Shown here: positions 1 through 7,013 of the stretch, one piece after another
Position numbering within the stretch: the stretch's first letter is position 1
Layout: each line of letters begins with the position of its first letter
Assembly (NCBI GenBank): GCA_964368875.1
Contig: CAYJDG010000047.1
Location: 1 to 16,312 of the forward strand
DNA length: 16,312 nt
From: CAYJDG01 sp964368875
Lineage (GTDB): Bacteria; Pseudomonadota; Alphaproteobacteria; Micavibrionales; Micavibrionaceae
Direction: 5' to 3'
Position numbers and translations under genes: made by a program
Notes under the pieces: generated by a model
The model's database searches: none
Told to the model about the DNA's origin: nothing
The model's input: the letters and a program-made list of their open reading frames with translations, nothing else

Positions 1-461
1 GGTGTGGCGGACGCTGCATAAGGCCCGGCCTGCGCATCTTTGATCAACGGGTGTTTTTCGACCACGCGCACGAGCAGAGCGTGGGCATCTTCAGGGCGTT
101 TGAAAATCATCCGGCCTTCGTTGTGATCCGTGGCATCGCAAATGATGTCGGTCAGGCCCGGGGAGGTATAAGCCGCCATGCGGTCGATGTAATTGATGAC
201 TTTTTCCCGGAGCGCGATATCAACTTCGCCGTCAGGCTTATGCCATGAAAAATGAATGATCAGCGGCGACCAGCGCTCAGGATTGGTGGTGGAAATTTCC
301 GGCATCGTGACCGGCGCACCTTCAAAAAAAGAAAACAGGTCGGTGAATGTTGCCGTGAAGCTGCGCGCCGCTTCAGAAAAATCTGTGACGGTCACGCCAG
401 CACGCGCAGGCTTGCTGGGAGGGGTTTTGAAATCATGGCCAACACGCACACGGCTTTTCAT
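1..461 (-). CDS. Unrecognised protein, partial (5' part; runs off the left edge)
   Basis: Reading the minus strand from ATG at 461 gives 153 codons without a stop up to the window edge, so the 3' end is missing. The protein begins MKSRVRVGHDFKTPP and has a hydrophilic, mixed alpha/beta-looking sequence with no signal peptide or membrane segment. An in-frame TAG lies 36 bases upstream of the ATG, which limits the start, and an AGGA motif about 11 bases before the ATG could be the ribosome binding site. Plus-strand open frames across the same bases have no good start context and look like shadows. The gene is divergent from rho. I do not recognise the family; residues around 60-145 (HFSWHKPDG to VEKHPLIKD) look the most structured. 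Confidence that it is coding comes from the long open frame in a region where the other minus frames close. Confidence 0.7.
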   Translation of the reverse strand, partial: MKSRVRVGHDFKTPPSKPARAGVTVTDFSEAARSFTATFTDLFSFFEGAPVTMPEISTTNPERWSPLIIHFSWHKPDGEVDIALREKVINYIDRMAAYTSPGLTDIICDATDHNEGRMIFKRPEDAHALLVRVVEKHPLIKDAQAGPYAASAT

Positions 462-600
462 AAAGACAAAGGTCCTGATTGGTTCGTCTGTAATCTAGCT
501 TAAATCTATCCACAGGCGAACGCATTTATTGGAAATTAACTATTTTTCTCCAAACTCGGGGTATAAACGGGCTCTTTCTCCATAAATACACTTGAGATGA

Positions 601-629
601 TTGACAGGGGGTCGGTGTCCGGTTATAAA
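601..629 (+). promoter_or_regulatory. Near-consensus sigma-70-type promoter for rho
   Basis: TTGACA at 601-606 is a perfect -35 box. It is followed by exactly 17 bases and then TATAAA at 624-629, a 5/6 match to the -10 consensus. Transcription would start near 636, giving rho an untranslated leader of roughly 215 bases. This is the best promoter match I found in the window. A second TATAAA at 562-567 lacks a -35 box at the right distance. Confidence 0.75.
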
Positions 630-750
630 CACCTTGTCTTTACGAAACTCCTGAAAATTTGAACTTATTACAGCGCACCGCGCATCAGGCAGTCAGACGC
701 CGCATTTGAGTTGATCGAGCCTTTTGTTAGCGATCTCTCCGGCAAGGACA

Positions 751-852
751 AACCCCCACAGAGAACCGCACCGTACTTTAATCTTCCCCAACCAGAAAAT
801 ACTTCACACAATTTCCCTCACCCAACCCCCCGACATTTCACGAGCATCACCC
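751..852 (+). promoter_or_regulatory. C-rich, G-poor rut-like leader of rho
   Basis: The bases just before the rho start codon are strongly skewed on the coding strand. In 781-830 there are 23 C and only 1 G in 50 bases, and in 751-840 there are 38 C and 6 G in 90. Unstructured C-rich, G-poor RNA is the known signature of Rho utilisation sites, and in E. coli rho limits its own synthesis by terminating in its leader. An autoregulatory role here is inferred. There is no clear Shine-Dalgarno motif before the ATG. The rest of 462-750 holds the promoter and a one-mismatch DnaA-box-like sequence (CTATCCACA, 506-514). I see no gene in it. Confidence 0.6.
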
Positions 853-2109
853 ATGAATTTGCAGGATCTTAAAACGCGATCCCCAGCCGAGCTTCTCGCT
901 TTCGCTGAAGAACTCGAAATCGAAAACTGCGCCTCGATGCGCAAACAGGATATGATGTTCTCAATCCTGAAACGCCTGGCCGAACAGGGTGTCCCGATCG
1001 CGGGTTCCGGCGTTCTCGAAGTGTTGCAGGACGGCTTCGGCTTCTTACGCTCCCCTGAAGAGAACTACCTGCCAGGGCCTGACGATATTTATGTGTCCCC
1101 ATCTCAAGTCCGCCGCTTCGGCCTTCGCACTGGCGACAGCCTTGAAGGTGAAATTCGCGCTCCCAAAGATGCTGAACGCTATTTCGCCCTTTTAAAGGTC
1201 GATTCAATCAATTCTGAGCCGCCTGAGAAGCTGCGCCACCGCATCAACTTCGATAACCTGACGCCGCTCTATCCAGAGCGTAAAATCAAGCTTGAGCTCG
1301 CCGATCCGACTAAAAAGAATATGACCCAGCGCGTGATCGAACTGACCTCACCGATAGGTTTTGGTCAGCGTGCGCTGATCGTTGCTCCGCCGCGCGTCGG
1401 TAAAACCGTCATGCTGCAGGATATTGCCCATTCGGTCGCGACGAACCATCCGGATGCATACCTGATCGTCTTGCTGATCGATGAGCGTCCGGAAGAAGTG
1501 ACCGATATGGCCCGCTCAGTCCGCGGTGAAGTTATTTCATCGACGTTCGATGAACCAGCTGCCCGCCACGTGCAGGTTGCCGAGATGGTCATGGAAAAAG
1601 CCAAACGCCTCGTCGAGCACAAGCGCGATGTTGTGATCTTGCTGGATTCCATCACTCGTCTGGCCCGTGCCTACAACACTGTCGTTCCGTCATCGGGCAA
1701 AGTCCTGACCGGCGGTGTCGATGCCAACGCCCTGCAACGCCCGAAACGGTTCTTCGGGGCCGCCCGTAATATCGAACAAGGTGGCAGCCTGACGATCATC
1801 GCGACAGCCTTGATCGATACCGGGTCGCGTATGGACGAGGTCATCTTCGAAGAATTCAAAGGCACCGGTAACTCGGAAATCGTCCTTGACCGCAAGATCG
1901 CCGACAAACGCGTCTTCCCGGCCATCGACATTCAGAAATCCGGTACCCGCAAAGAAGAACTTCTGGTTCCGAAAGAAACTTTGCAGAAGATGTGGTTGCT
2001 CCGCCGTATCCTCAACCCGATGGGCACCGTCGATGCGGTCGAATTCCTCATCGACAAGCTCAAGGACACCAAGGGTAACGACGATTTCTTCCAATCGATG
2101 AACCAGTAA
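853..2109 (+). CDS. rho: Transcription termination factor Rho
   Basis: Rho is the hexameric RNA-dependent ATPase/translocase that terminates transcription of untranslated C-rich RNAs. The product is 418 residues, close to the 419 of E. coli Rho. In order it has the N-terminal helical domain (1-48), the cold-shock-like RNA-binding domain (about 50-120, with GFGFLRS at 61-67), and the RecA-like ATPase domain with the P-loop APPRVGKT (178-185), Walker B VILLD (261-265) and the R-loop GKVLTGG (282-288). The start is ATG 853, giving MNLQDLKTR, the usual N-terminus of the family. An upstream TTG at 724 keeps the frame open but would add 43 residues encoded by the C-rich leader and is not favoured. 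The gene has its own promoter and terminator, so it looks monocistronic. Confidence 0.98.
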   Translation: MNLQDLKTRSPAELLAFAEELEIENCASMRKQDMMFSILKRLAEQGVPIAGSGVLEVLQDGFGFLRSPEENYLPGPDDIYVSPSQVRRFGLRTGDSLEGEIRAPKDAERYFALLKVDSINSEPPEKLRHRINFDNLTPLYPERKIKLELADPTKKNMTQRVIELTSPIGFGQRALIVAPPRVGKTVMLQDIAHSVATNHPDAYLIVLLIDERPEEVTDMARSVRGEVISSTFDEPAARHVQVAEMVMEKAKRLVEHKRDVVILLDSITRLARAYNTVVPSSGKVLTGGVDANALQRPKRFFGAARNIEQGGSLTIIATALIDTGSRMDEVIFEEFKGTGNSEIVLDRKIADKRVFPAIDIQKSGTRKEELLVPKETLQKMWLLRRILNPMGTVDAVEFLIDKLKDTKGNDDFFQSMNQ

Positions 2110-2130
2110 GTCTGAGAAAAATCTTTTCGC

Positions 2131-2160
2131 AAAAGCCCCCGCATTCCGGGGGCTTTTCTT
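2131..2160 (+). terminator. Intrinsic terminator after rho
   Basis: AAAAGCCCCC (2131-2140) pairs perfectly with GGGGGCTTTT (2148-2157). One further G-C pair closes a five-base loop, making an 11-bp stem. The T-run built into the 3' arm and the following CTT fit a Rho-independent terminator. It lies 21 bases past the rho stop codon. The A-run on the 5' side means it could also act on the opposite strand. Confidence 0.9.
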
Positions 2161-2372
2161 ATGGTAGGTCTGTAAGCCGCGCAAGTCCGGGCTTCAAAAA
2201 ATTCATCTCAAATGCTTGATAAATTTGCCTTTTCTTTAGTCAAAAACCGAAACGAAAGTAGTTGTCATAAGTACATATCCCGTGATGCAATGGAAGTGTT
2301 GGTGCTGTTGTCGCACCGCCAGAAAAGAAACAAGTTCAAACGAACAAACTTAAAAAAGCGTCAGGGTGTATT

Positions 2373-2801
2373 ATGGCTGGTCTATCTCATACCGTTTCAG
2401 GACATCATTTCCGTCTCTTCCGCAGGCTCGTCGCGCTGTGGATTTTCCTGTTTGGTGCCACGCTGGTCGTTGCCCTCGTCGCCATGCCGATGAAACGCGC
2501 TAACGCCATGGAGCCTTTACCGTTTCCTGAAGTGACCCGCGAGATCGTTGCGCCTCAATTCGTTCAATTTTCTACAGTTCCCCCCCAGGGTCTGGCTGCC
2601 GACCGGTGCCAATCCTTCCTCAAGTCCGTTCGCCAAAATACTGTTCAGGACAACCGGTCTGATAGTGCTGCCAACCACCCAACCCGGCGCCCGGCCGGTA
2701 CTAATGTGCAGATGGTGAGAATTGAAGCCATCAAAGCATATCGCCAGTGCAAGAGCCAATCGGCCCTTGAAGAGCTGGCAGTCTGGCGCTGGTCGCGGTG
2801 A
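2373..2801 (+). CDS. Small predicted exported protein, unrecognised
   Basis: The 142-residue product has a typical signal-peptide layout: a basic stretch (R14, R17, R18), a hydrophobic core at about 19-38, and an AxA-type cleavage site at RANA (42-45), after which the mature chain would start at M46. The mature part (about 97 residues) is hydrophilic and has two cysteines, C79 and C126, that could form a disulfide in the periplasm. A Shine-Dalgarno motif (AGGG, 2363-2366) sits six bases before ATG 2373 and supports this start. The 208 bases between the rho terminator and this SD region hold no promoter I can call. It converges on the minus-strand CxxC protein gene. I do not recognise the family. 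A non-cleaved membrane-anchored form is also possible. Confidence 0.65.
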   Translation: MAGLSHTVSGHHFRLFRRLVALWIFLFGATLVVALVAMPMKRANAMEPLPFPEVTREIVAPQFVQFSTVPPQGLAADRCQSFLKSVRQNTVQDNRSDSAANHPTRRPAGTNVQMVRIEAIKAYRQCKSQSALEELAVWRWSR

Positions 2802-2876
2802 TGGATGCCCCTGCTCGTAGTTTAGAGCCTTCATCCGACGACACTTGAGCTCTCTTCCAAAAGTGCCCTTGCGTCT

Positions 2877-2906
2877 TGCCGCCCCTGTCAATCGACAGGG
2901 GCGGCA
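2877..2906. terminator. Strong hairpin between convergent genes
   Basis: TGCCGCCCCTGTC (2877-2889) and GACAGGGGCGGCA (2894-2906) form a perfect 13-bp GC-rich stem with a four-base AATC loop. It lies between two convergent stop codons, which fits a shared transcription terminator. There is only a weak T-rich tract (GTTTAT, 2911-ish) on the plus side and none on the minus side, so it may act with Rho or as an mRNA 3' end stabiliser. Confidence 0.55.
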
Positions 2907-2911
2907 GTCGT

Positions 2912-4624
2912 TTATAGCATGGCGCGAAGTTGCAGAACCCACGGCGGGGCGAGTGCAGGCTGATAAAATCCAAGATAGAGCAGCAGGCCGGCGACAATCA
3001 AAACCGAGCCAGCAAGCGCCCAGTGAATGCTTTTGCCTGCTTTGGGCATCATGCGCGTCATCAGCTCAGGCGGGGCGAGACCCGCAATCGCCTTTTTCTG
3101 CACGAACATGCCGCAGAACTGCGCGCTGAGTGTGCCCATCATCATGCCAACCGGAATAAGCAGGGCATCAAGAGCAATCAGCGCGGCTTCGGGAATATTC
3201 CGGGCTTCAAGGCCCATGCGGGCCTGGGGTTGCATGAAGTAGGTCGCCACCAGCCCGCTAAACACAGCCAGACCGCCGAGCAGGCCGAAGATGCGGGGTT
3301 TGCGGGTAATCGCCTTCAGCGCGAGATCGGCCTGCAGCAGCAGCGCAAGCAGTCGTTCGCGGGCAATCCCGGTTGGATACCGGGTGGCGAGAATATCAAG
3401 CGCCTGACGCTGGCGTGCCTTGCCAGCCGCCTGAATGATCACATCGCAGAGCATACGGTATTTGGCCGCGCGGCGGACTTTATCGGCAACATTGCCAACC
3501 CCGTTGGCCGCCTCGCCCAGAACCTGCTGGCCTTTTTTGGTGATATCGTCGAGGAAGCTCGGCGCTTCGATCAGCTTGCCATGGTAGCCAAACAGGATTG
3601 CCGGAATGATGCGCTCGCGGATGCGGAACTGGATCGGGCCATACGGAGCTTTGCCGTGATAGTCGATAAAAAGCGTGTCCGGAGGCTCTTCGGTTTTCTG
3701 GATTTCTTCAGGCGTGAGGGCGGTTGGGCGCAGGACGACTTCGATATCGCCTTTTTCGACAAGCCGTGAGCCGAATGCGTCGATCATGCGCGTAACCTCG
3801 ATAGGGAGGACGTGGCGTTCGAAATCGAAGTGCATCTGCGCCTCCATTTCCACATGAGCCAGATGCGACAGCCAGCCGGTTCCGGCGCATTTCTCACATT
3901 GCAGCGAACCTGAGGCCGCGCAGATGCTGCATTTCATCTGGCCGCGCCCGTTGCAGCGCGTGCAGGCAATCTTCCCATCGCCGTCACAGCGGTCGCAGCT
4001 GCGATGGCTGTTGCCATGAACAACCCGCCCGGTCGAGCGGCATTGCGGGCAAATAATCTGGTTGCGGCCATGGCACAGATTGCAGGTGATCATGCCATCG
4101 GCGCCGCATTTCTGGCATTTTACCCGGCCCTGTTTGCTGCAGGTGATGCAGCCTTCATGCATGACCAGATCACGGGTCAGTTTATGAAACTTGACCTTCT
4201 GATCCTTGATGCCAAACCCCTTATCAGGGCGTTCAAACAGGAAATTGACTATCGACTGCCGGCGTTCCGGGACGGTGCGGGCATCGACGACTGTGTTGGC
4301 CAGATCGCGGTTGAAGGCTTCGAGGCCGGTCGAGAGCTCGGCAATCTTATTCATGCCGGGTTCGATGCGTATGCCGTAGACGGGGGCCAGTTTGACGAAG
4401 GTTCTGGCCGCGAAAGGATACACCTGCGCCTGACAATCCTCGAGTTTGACCTCTTCGACGGGTACGCCGTTGCCTTTGATAATCCCCTGAATGCGCTTGA
4501 GGGCGCGCTCTTTCAGTTTGGGATCGATCAGGTTGACCGGGGCTCCGGGAACCTGCTGTTCCGGCGGGACTAAATCATCTGCGACAGGAGAAACAGGATC
4601 ATCGACCATGCCGTACTTAATCAC
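2912..4624 (-). CDS. Membrane protein with eight regularly spaced CxxC motifs (DnaJ-type zinc-finger-like)
   Basis: The product is 570 residues from GTG 4624, where AGGG stands eight bases upstream; an ATG at 4609 has no comparable ribosome binding site. Residues 1-150 are hydrophilic. Residues 159-246 hold eight CxxC motifs starting at 159, 170, 181, 192, 210, 221, 232 and 243, each within a CxxCxxxG-like repeat. These resemble the cysteine-rich zinc-binding region of DnaJ and could bind about four zinc ions. There is no J domain (no HPD motif). Residues 255-440 are soluble-looking. Three hydrophobic segments follow (about 445-464, 480-504, 535-554), so the protein is probably anchored in the inner membrane by its C-terminus. 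A role as a redox or folding helper is only a guess from the zinc-finger type. I cannot name the family. It is transcribed divergently from the DUF6489-like gene and convergently with the exported protein. Confidence 0.88.
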   Translation of the reverse strand: MIKYGMVDDPVSPVADDLVPPEQQVPGAPVNLIDPKLKERALKRIQGIIKGNGVPVEEVKLEDCQAQVYPFAARTFVKLAPVYGIRIEPGMNKIAELSTGLEAFNRDLANTVVDARTVPERRQSIVNFLFERPDKGFGIKDQKVKFHKLTRDLVMHEGCITCSKQGRVKCQKCGADGMITCNLCHGRNQIICPQCRSTGRVVHGNSHRSCDRCDGDGKIACTRCNGRGQMKCSICAASGSLQCEKCAGTGWLSHLAHVEMEAQMHFDFERHVLPIEVTRMIDAFGSRLVEKGDIEVVLRPTALTPEEIQKTEEPPDTLFIDYHGKAPYGPIQFRIRERIIPAILFGYHGKLIEAPSFLDDITKKGQQVLGEAANGVGNVADKVRRAAKYRMLCDVIIQAAGKARQRQALDILATRYPTGIARERLLALLLQADLALKAITRKPRIFGLLGGLAVFSGLVATYFMQPQARMGLEARNIPEAALIALDALLIPVGMMMGTLSAQFCGMFVQKKAIAGLAPPELMTRMMPKAGKSIHWALAGSVLIVAGLLLYLGFYQPALAPPWVLQLRAML

Positions 4625-4732
4625 AATTCGTGCCCTGAGTGAAACATGAATGAAAGATAGACTTTCCGGTAGGGTTGGTCTTTGATATGGCCATTACCAA
4701 GCCCGACACATATTCGTAGCCGCGAGGATTCC

Positions 4733-5062
4733 ATGCGCTTCCAGATCAATCTCGATTGCACGCCTGAAGAGGCCCGTCAATTTTTCGGCCTGCCCGACAT
4801 CGTTCCGCTCCAGCAGACGATGATGGAAGAGTTGTCAAAACGCCTCAGCGAAGGCATCCATACGCTCGAGCCTGACGTGTTGATGAAAACCTGGGTACCC
4901 GCGATTTTTCAGGGCTGGACCCAGATGCAGCAGAACTGGTGGACGCAGATGTCGAGCCAGATGAGCAAAGCCGCCCCCGGCAAATTCAGCACCGCCTTCT
5001 ATCCGGAGACCCCGGCTGAGGACGAGGACGAGCCTGTGCGCTCCCGTAAGAAATCCCGCTAA
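4733..5062 (+). CDS. DUF6489-like small protein
   Basis: The 109-residue product begins MRFQINLDCTPEEARQFFGL, which resembles the alphaproteobacterial DUF6489 family of unknown function; this is from memory of the family pattern. It is soluble, with amphipathic helical stretches, a Trp/Gln/Met-rich middle (FQGWTQMQQNWWTQM) and a charged tail with an acidic run followed by RSRKKSR. The start is ATG 4733, preceded by GAGGA at 4724-4728. An upstream in-frame TTG at 4682 would add 17 unlikely residues. Its stop is only six bases before the mnmE start, so the two are probably cotranscribed and translationally coupled. The 108-base divergent gap upstream must hold promoters for both directions, but I cannot point to convincing boxes. 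Confidence 0.85.
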   Translation: MRFQINLDCTPEEARQFFGLPDIVPLQQTMMEELSKRLSEGIHTLEPDVLMKTWVPAIFQGWTQMQQNWWTQMSSQMSKAAPGKFSTAFYPETPAEDEDEPVRSRKKSR

Positions 5063-5068
5063 ACCGCC

Positions 5069-6403
5069 ATGAGTGCCGCGAGCGATACCATTTATGCCTT
5101 AAGCACGCCGCCCGGTCGCGGCGCGGTTGCGGTGGTGCGCGTATCAGGCCCTCACGCTCTTATCAGTTTGCAGGCCCTCACCCCGGGGCAGACCGCGCCG
5201 CTGCCACGTCAAGCGCAGGTGCGCCTGATCGCCAATACTCAGATACCGATCGATGCCGCCCTTGTGCTCTCTTTTCATGCCCCCGCCAGTTTTACGGGCG
5301 AGGATGTGGTCGAATATCACCTCCATGGCGGCGTATCAGTGGTGCGCTCTCTATTGCAGGCGTTGGCGCAGCAAAGTGGACACCGGATGGCTCTGCCGGG
5401 CGAATTTACGCGCAGGGCGTTTGAGCACGGTAAACTCGATCTGACCGAAGCCGAGGCGATTGCCGATCTGGTCGATGCCGAGACGGAAGCCCAACGTTTG
5501 CAGGCCCTTGATCAATTATCAGGCACACTTGAAGACCTCTATACCAGCTGGACGGATCGCCTCAGCAAACTGCTTGCTTTGATGGAAGCCGATCTCGATT
5601 TTTCGGATCAGGATTTGCCAGACGATTTGTTGCTGCGCGTACGCCCTGACTTGAGCGACCTGGTGCAGCAAATCTCAGAGCATATGGATGATAACCGGCG
5701 TGGCGAGCGGCTGCGCGACGGCGTTAAAATCGCAGTGCTGGGAGCCCCGAACGCGGGCAAATCGAGCCTCGTTAATGCGCTCGCCCAGCGCAATGTGGCG
5801 ATTGTCTCGCCGACCCCCGGTACAACGAGGGATGTCATCGAAGTACATCTCGATCTGGGCGGATATCCGGTCATCATTGCCGATACGGCGGGTCTGCGAC
5901 CTGAACAACTGGGCGAAGACGGGCATGATGCGATTGAGGCAGAAGGAATTCGCCGCGCCTTGCACACGGCGCGCACCGCCGATCTTAAAATTCTAGTCTT
6001 TGATGGCTCCCAGGCACCCGATCCGCATACGCTGGCGCTGATTGATGAAAGCTCGCTGCTGGTCATCAATAAGGCAGATCTTGCAACTGATCCTGATATT
6101 CCTGCGCATTTGAGTTTATCGGTTCTCACCGGGGCGGGGATCGATCTTTTGCTGCAGCAGATTCAGGATCGTCTGGATGCTCTTGTTGGCAGGCGTACAA
6201 CGCCGACCCTGACCAGGGCGCGGCACCGCGAAGCCTTGCAGCAGGCACAGACCGCGCTTATCCGTTCGATGGACGCTCCTTTGCCTGAACTGGCGGCTGA
6301 AGATTTGCGCCTCGCAGTTCGCCATCTCGGCGCAATCACTGGCAAGGTGGATATTGAAGATCTTTTGGATATGATTTTCAGGGATTTTTGCATCGGCAAA
6401 TAA
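5069..6403 (+). CDS. mnmE: tRNA modification GTPase MnmE
   Basis: MnmE (TrmE) works with MnmG to add a (carboxymethyl)aminomethyl group to C5 of U34 in certain tRNAs, using a formyl-folate-type cofactor and GTP hydrolysis. The 444-residue product is of usual length. It has the N-terminal folate-binding domain (1-118, with LPGEFTRRAF at 109-118), a helical domain, and an inserted G domain with G1 GAPNAGKS (225-232), G2 TTRD (252-255), G3 DTAG (272-275) and G4 NKAD (334-337). The C-terminus is FCIGK, whose cysteine is characteristic of the family. There is no clear Shine-Dalgarno motif at ATG 5069, consistent with coupling to the gene six bases upstream. It begins the run of RNA-modification genes leading to parAB. 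Confidence 0.98.
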   Translation: MSAASDTIYALSTPPGRGAVAVVRVSGPHALISLQALTPGQTAPLPRQAQVRLIANTQIPIDAALVLSFHAPASFTGEDVVEYHLHGGVSVVRSLLQALAQQSGHRMALPGEFTRRAFEHGKLDLTEAEAIADLVDAETEAQRLQALDQLSGTLEDLYTSWTDRLSKLLALMEADLDFSDQDLPDDLLLRVRPDLSDLVQQISEHMDDNRRGERLRDGVKIAVLGAPNAGKSSLVNALAQRNVAIVSPTPGTTRDVIEVHLDLGGYPVIIADTAGLRPEQLGEDGHDAIEAEGIRRALHTARTADLKILVFDGSQAPDPHTLALIDESSLLVINKADLATDPDIPAHLSLSVLTGAGIDLLLQQIQDRLDALVGRRTTPTLTRARHREALQQAQTALIRSMDAPLPELAAEDLRLAVRHLGAITGKVDIEDLLDMIFRDFCIGK

Positions 6404-6474
6404 ATCTGGTTCTGGCGGACTGGCCTGTGGTAAGTCAGAAAACACACTGTTTTATTGCGTAAAGGACGTCTTTT

Positions 6475-6951
6475 ATGGCTGACCAATTTATTCTTATCCG
6501 CCATGCGGAATATGATGGCAGGAAACTAACAAGTGATGGCAGCGCTCAGATGATTATTTTGGCCAAGAATTTGAAAGATGCCAATCTCGTTCCTGATCGC
6601 ATTATTGTCACCTCCCACCCTGCGGCGCGGCTCTCTGGACTGCAATTGGCGGACGCGTTCAAATATTTTTCCACCCTAAGGCCGCTGGTGACAGGAGGGG
6701 ATATTTATACGCCAGCAAAGGCGGATGAGGCAGAGTTTCCAGCAACACTTGCGCGCATGGCTGCCCGCAACACACCCTTACAGTTAGCTTTCGTTGGCCC
6801 GCACTATCTGACCCACCGCACCACCCGCCATCTGGGCAATGTGGTCTCGCTTCCACATGGCGCGGCGGCTGTTCTACCTCTTGATGCGACGCGCGAAAGA
6901 TTTGACGGCAGCACGATCAAAGTTATTTTGCCTGAATTGAACGGACATTAG
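6475..6951 (+). CDS. Histidine phosphatase superfamily protein (SixA-like)
   Basis: The 158-residue product has the RHAE motif (R9, H10) near its N-terminus, where H10 would be the phospho-accepting histidine. R52 lies in SHPAARLSG, in the place of the family's second arginine, and H110 in FVGPHYLT is a candidate for the second histidine. Length and layout fit the short, single-domain SixA-like phosphatases, but the substrate cannot be told. In typical members the second histidine directly follows VG; here a proline lies between, so this assignment needs an alignment. AAAGGA at 6461-6466, eight bases before ATG 6475, is a good ribosome binding site. It sits between mnmE (72 bases upstream) and mnmG (62 bases downstream) on the same strand. 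MnmE and MnmG are functional partners, so its position may reflect cotranscription more than shared function. Confidence 0.85.
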   Translation: MADQFILIRHAEYDGRKLTSDGSAQMIILAKNLKDANLVPDRIIVTSHPAARLSGLQLADAFKYFSTLRPLVTGGDIYTPAKADEAEFPATLARMAARNTPLQLAFVGPHYLTHRTTRHLGNVVSLPHGAAAVLPLDATRERFDGSTIKVILPELNGH

Positions 6952-6983
6952 TTGCGTTATTTAGCCCTGTTTATATTTGCTTT

Positions 6984-6992
6984 TTATCCACA
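6984..6992 (+). promoter_or_regulatory. Perfect DnaA-box match upstream of mnmG
   Basis: TTATCCACA at 6984-6992 matches the strict DnaA-box consensus at all nine positions and lies 22 bases before the mnmG start codon. It falls between a weak -35-like TTGCTT (6977-6982) and a -10-like TATGTA (7001-7006), 18 bases apart. Bound DnaA could therefore block that promoter. A single box does not make an origin, and one chance 9-mer in a window of this size is not very rare. Confidence 0.4.
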
Positions 6993-7013
6993 GAGTCCGG
7001 TATGTAAACGGCC

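Noticed and set aside
462..852. Possible replication origin in the long gap before rho
   Set aside because: Only one imperfect DnaA-box-like sequence, no box cluster and no typical AT-rich unwinding repeats. The region is better explained as the rho promoter and leader.
724..852. N-terminal extension of Rho by 43 residues from a TTG start
   Set aside because: The extension would be encoded by the C-rich leader, is low in conserved features, and the ATG at 853 gives the usual Rho N-terminus and length.
2930..3769. Plus-strand open frame of 279 codons opposite the CxxC membrane protein
   Set aside because: The minus-strand frame is twice as long, with clear CxxC repeats and membrane segments and a good start site; the plus frame looks like its shadow.
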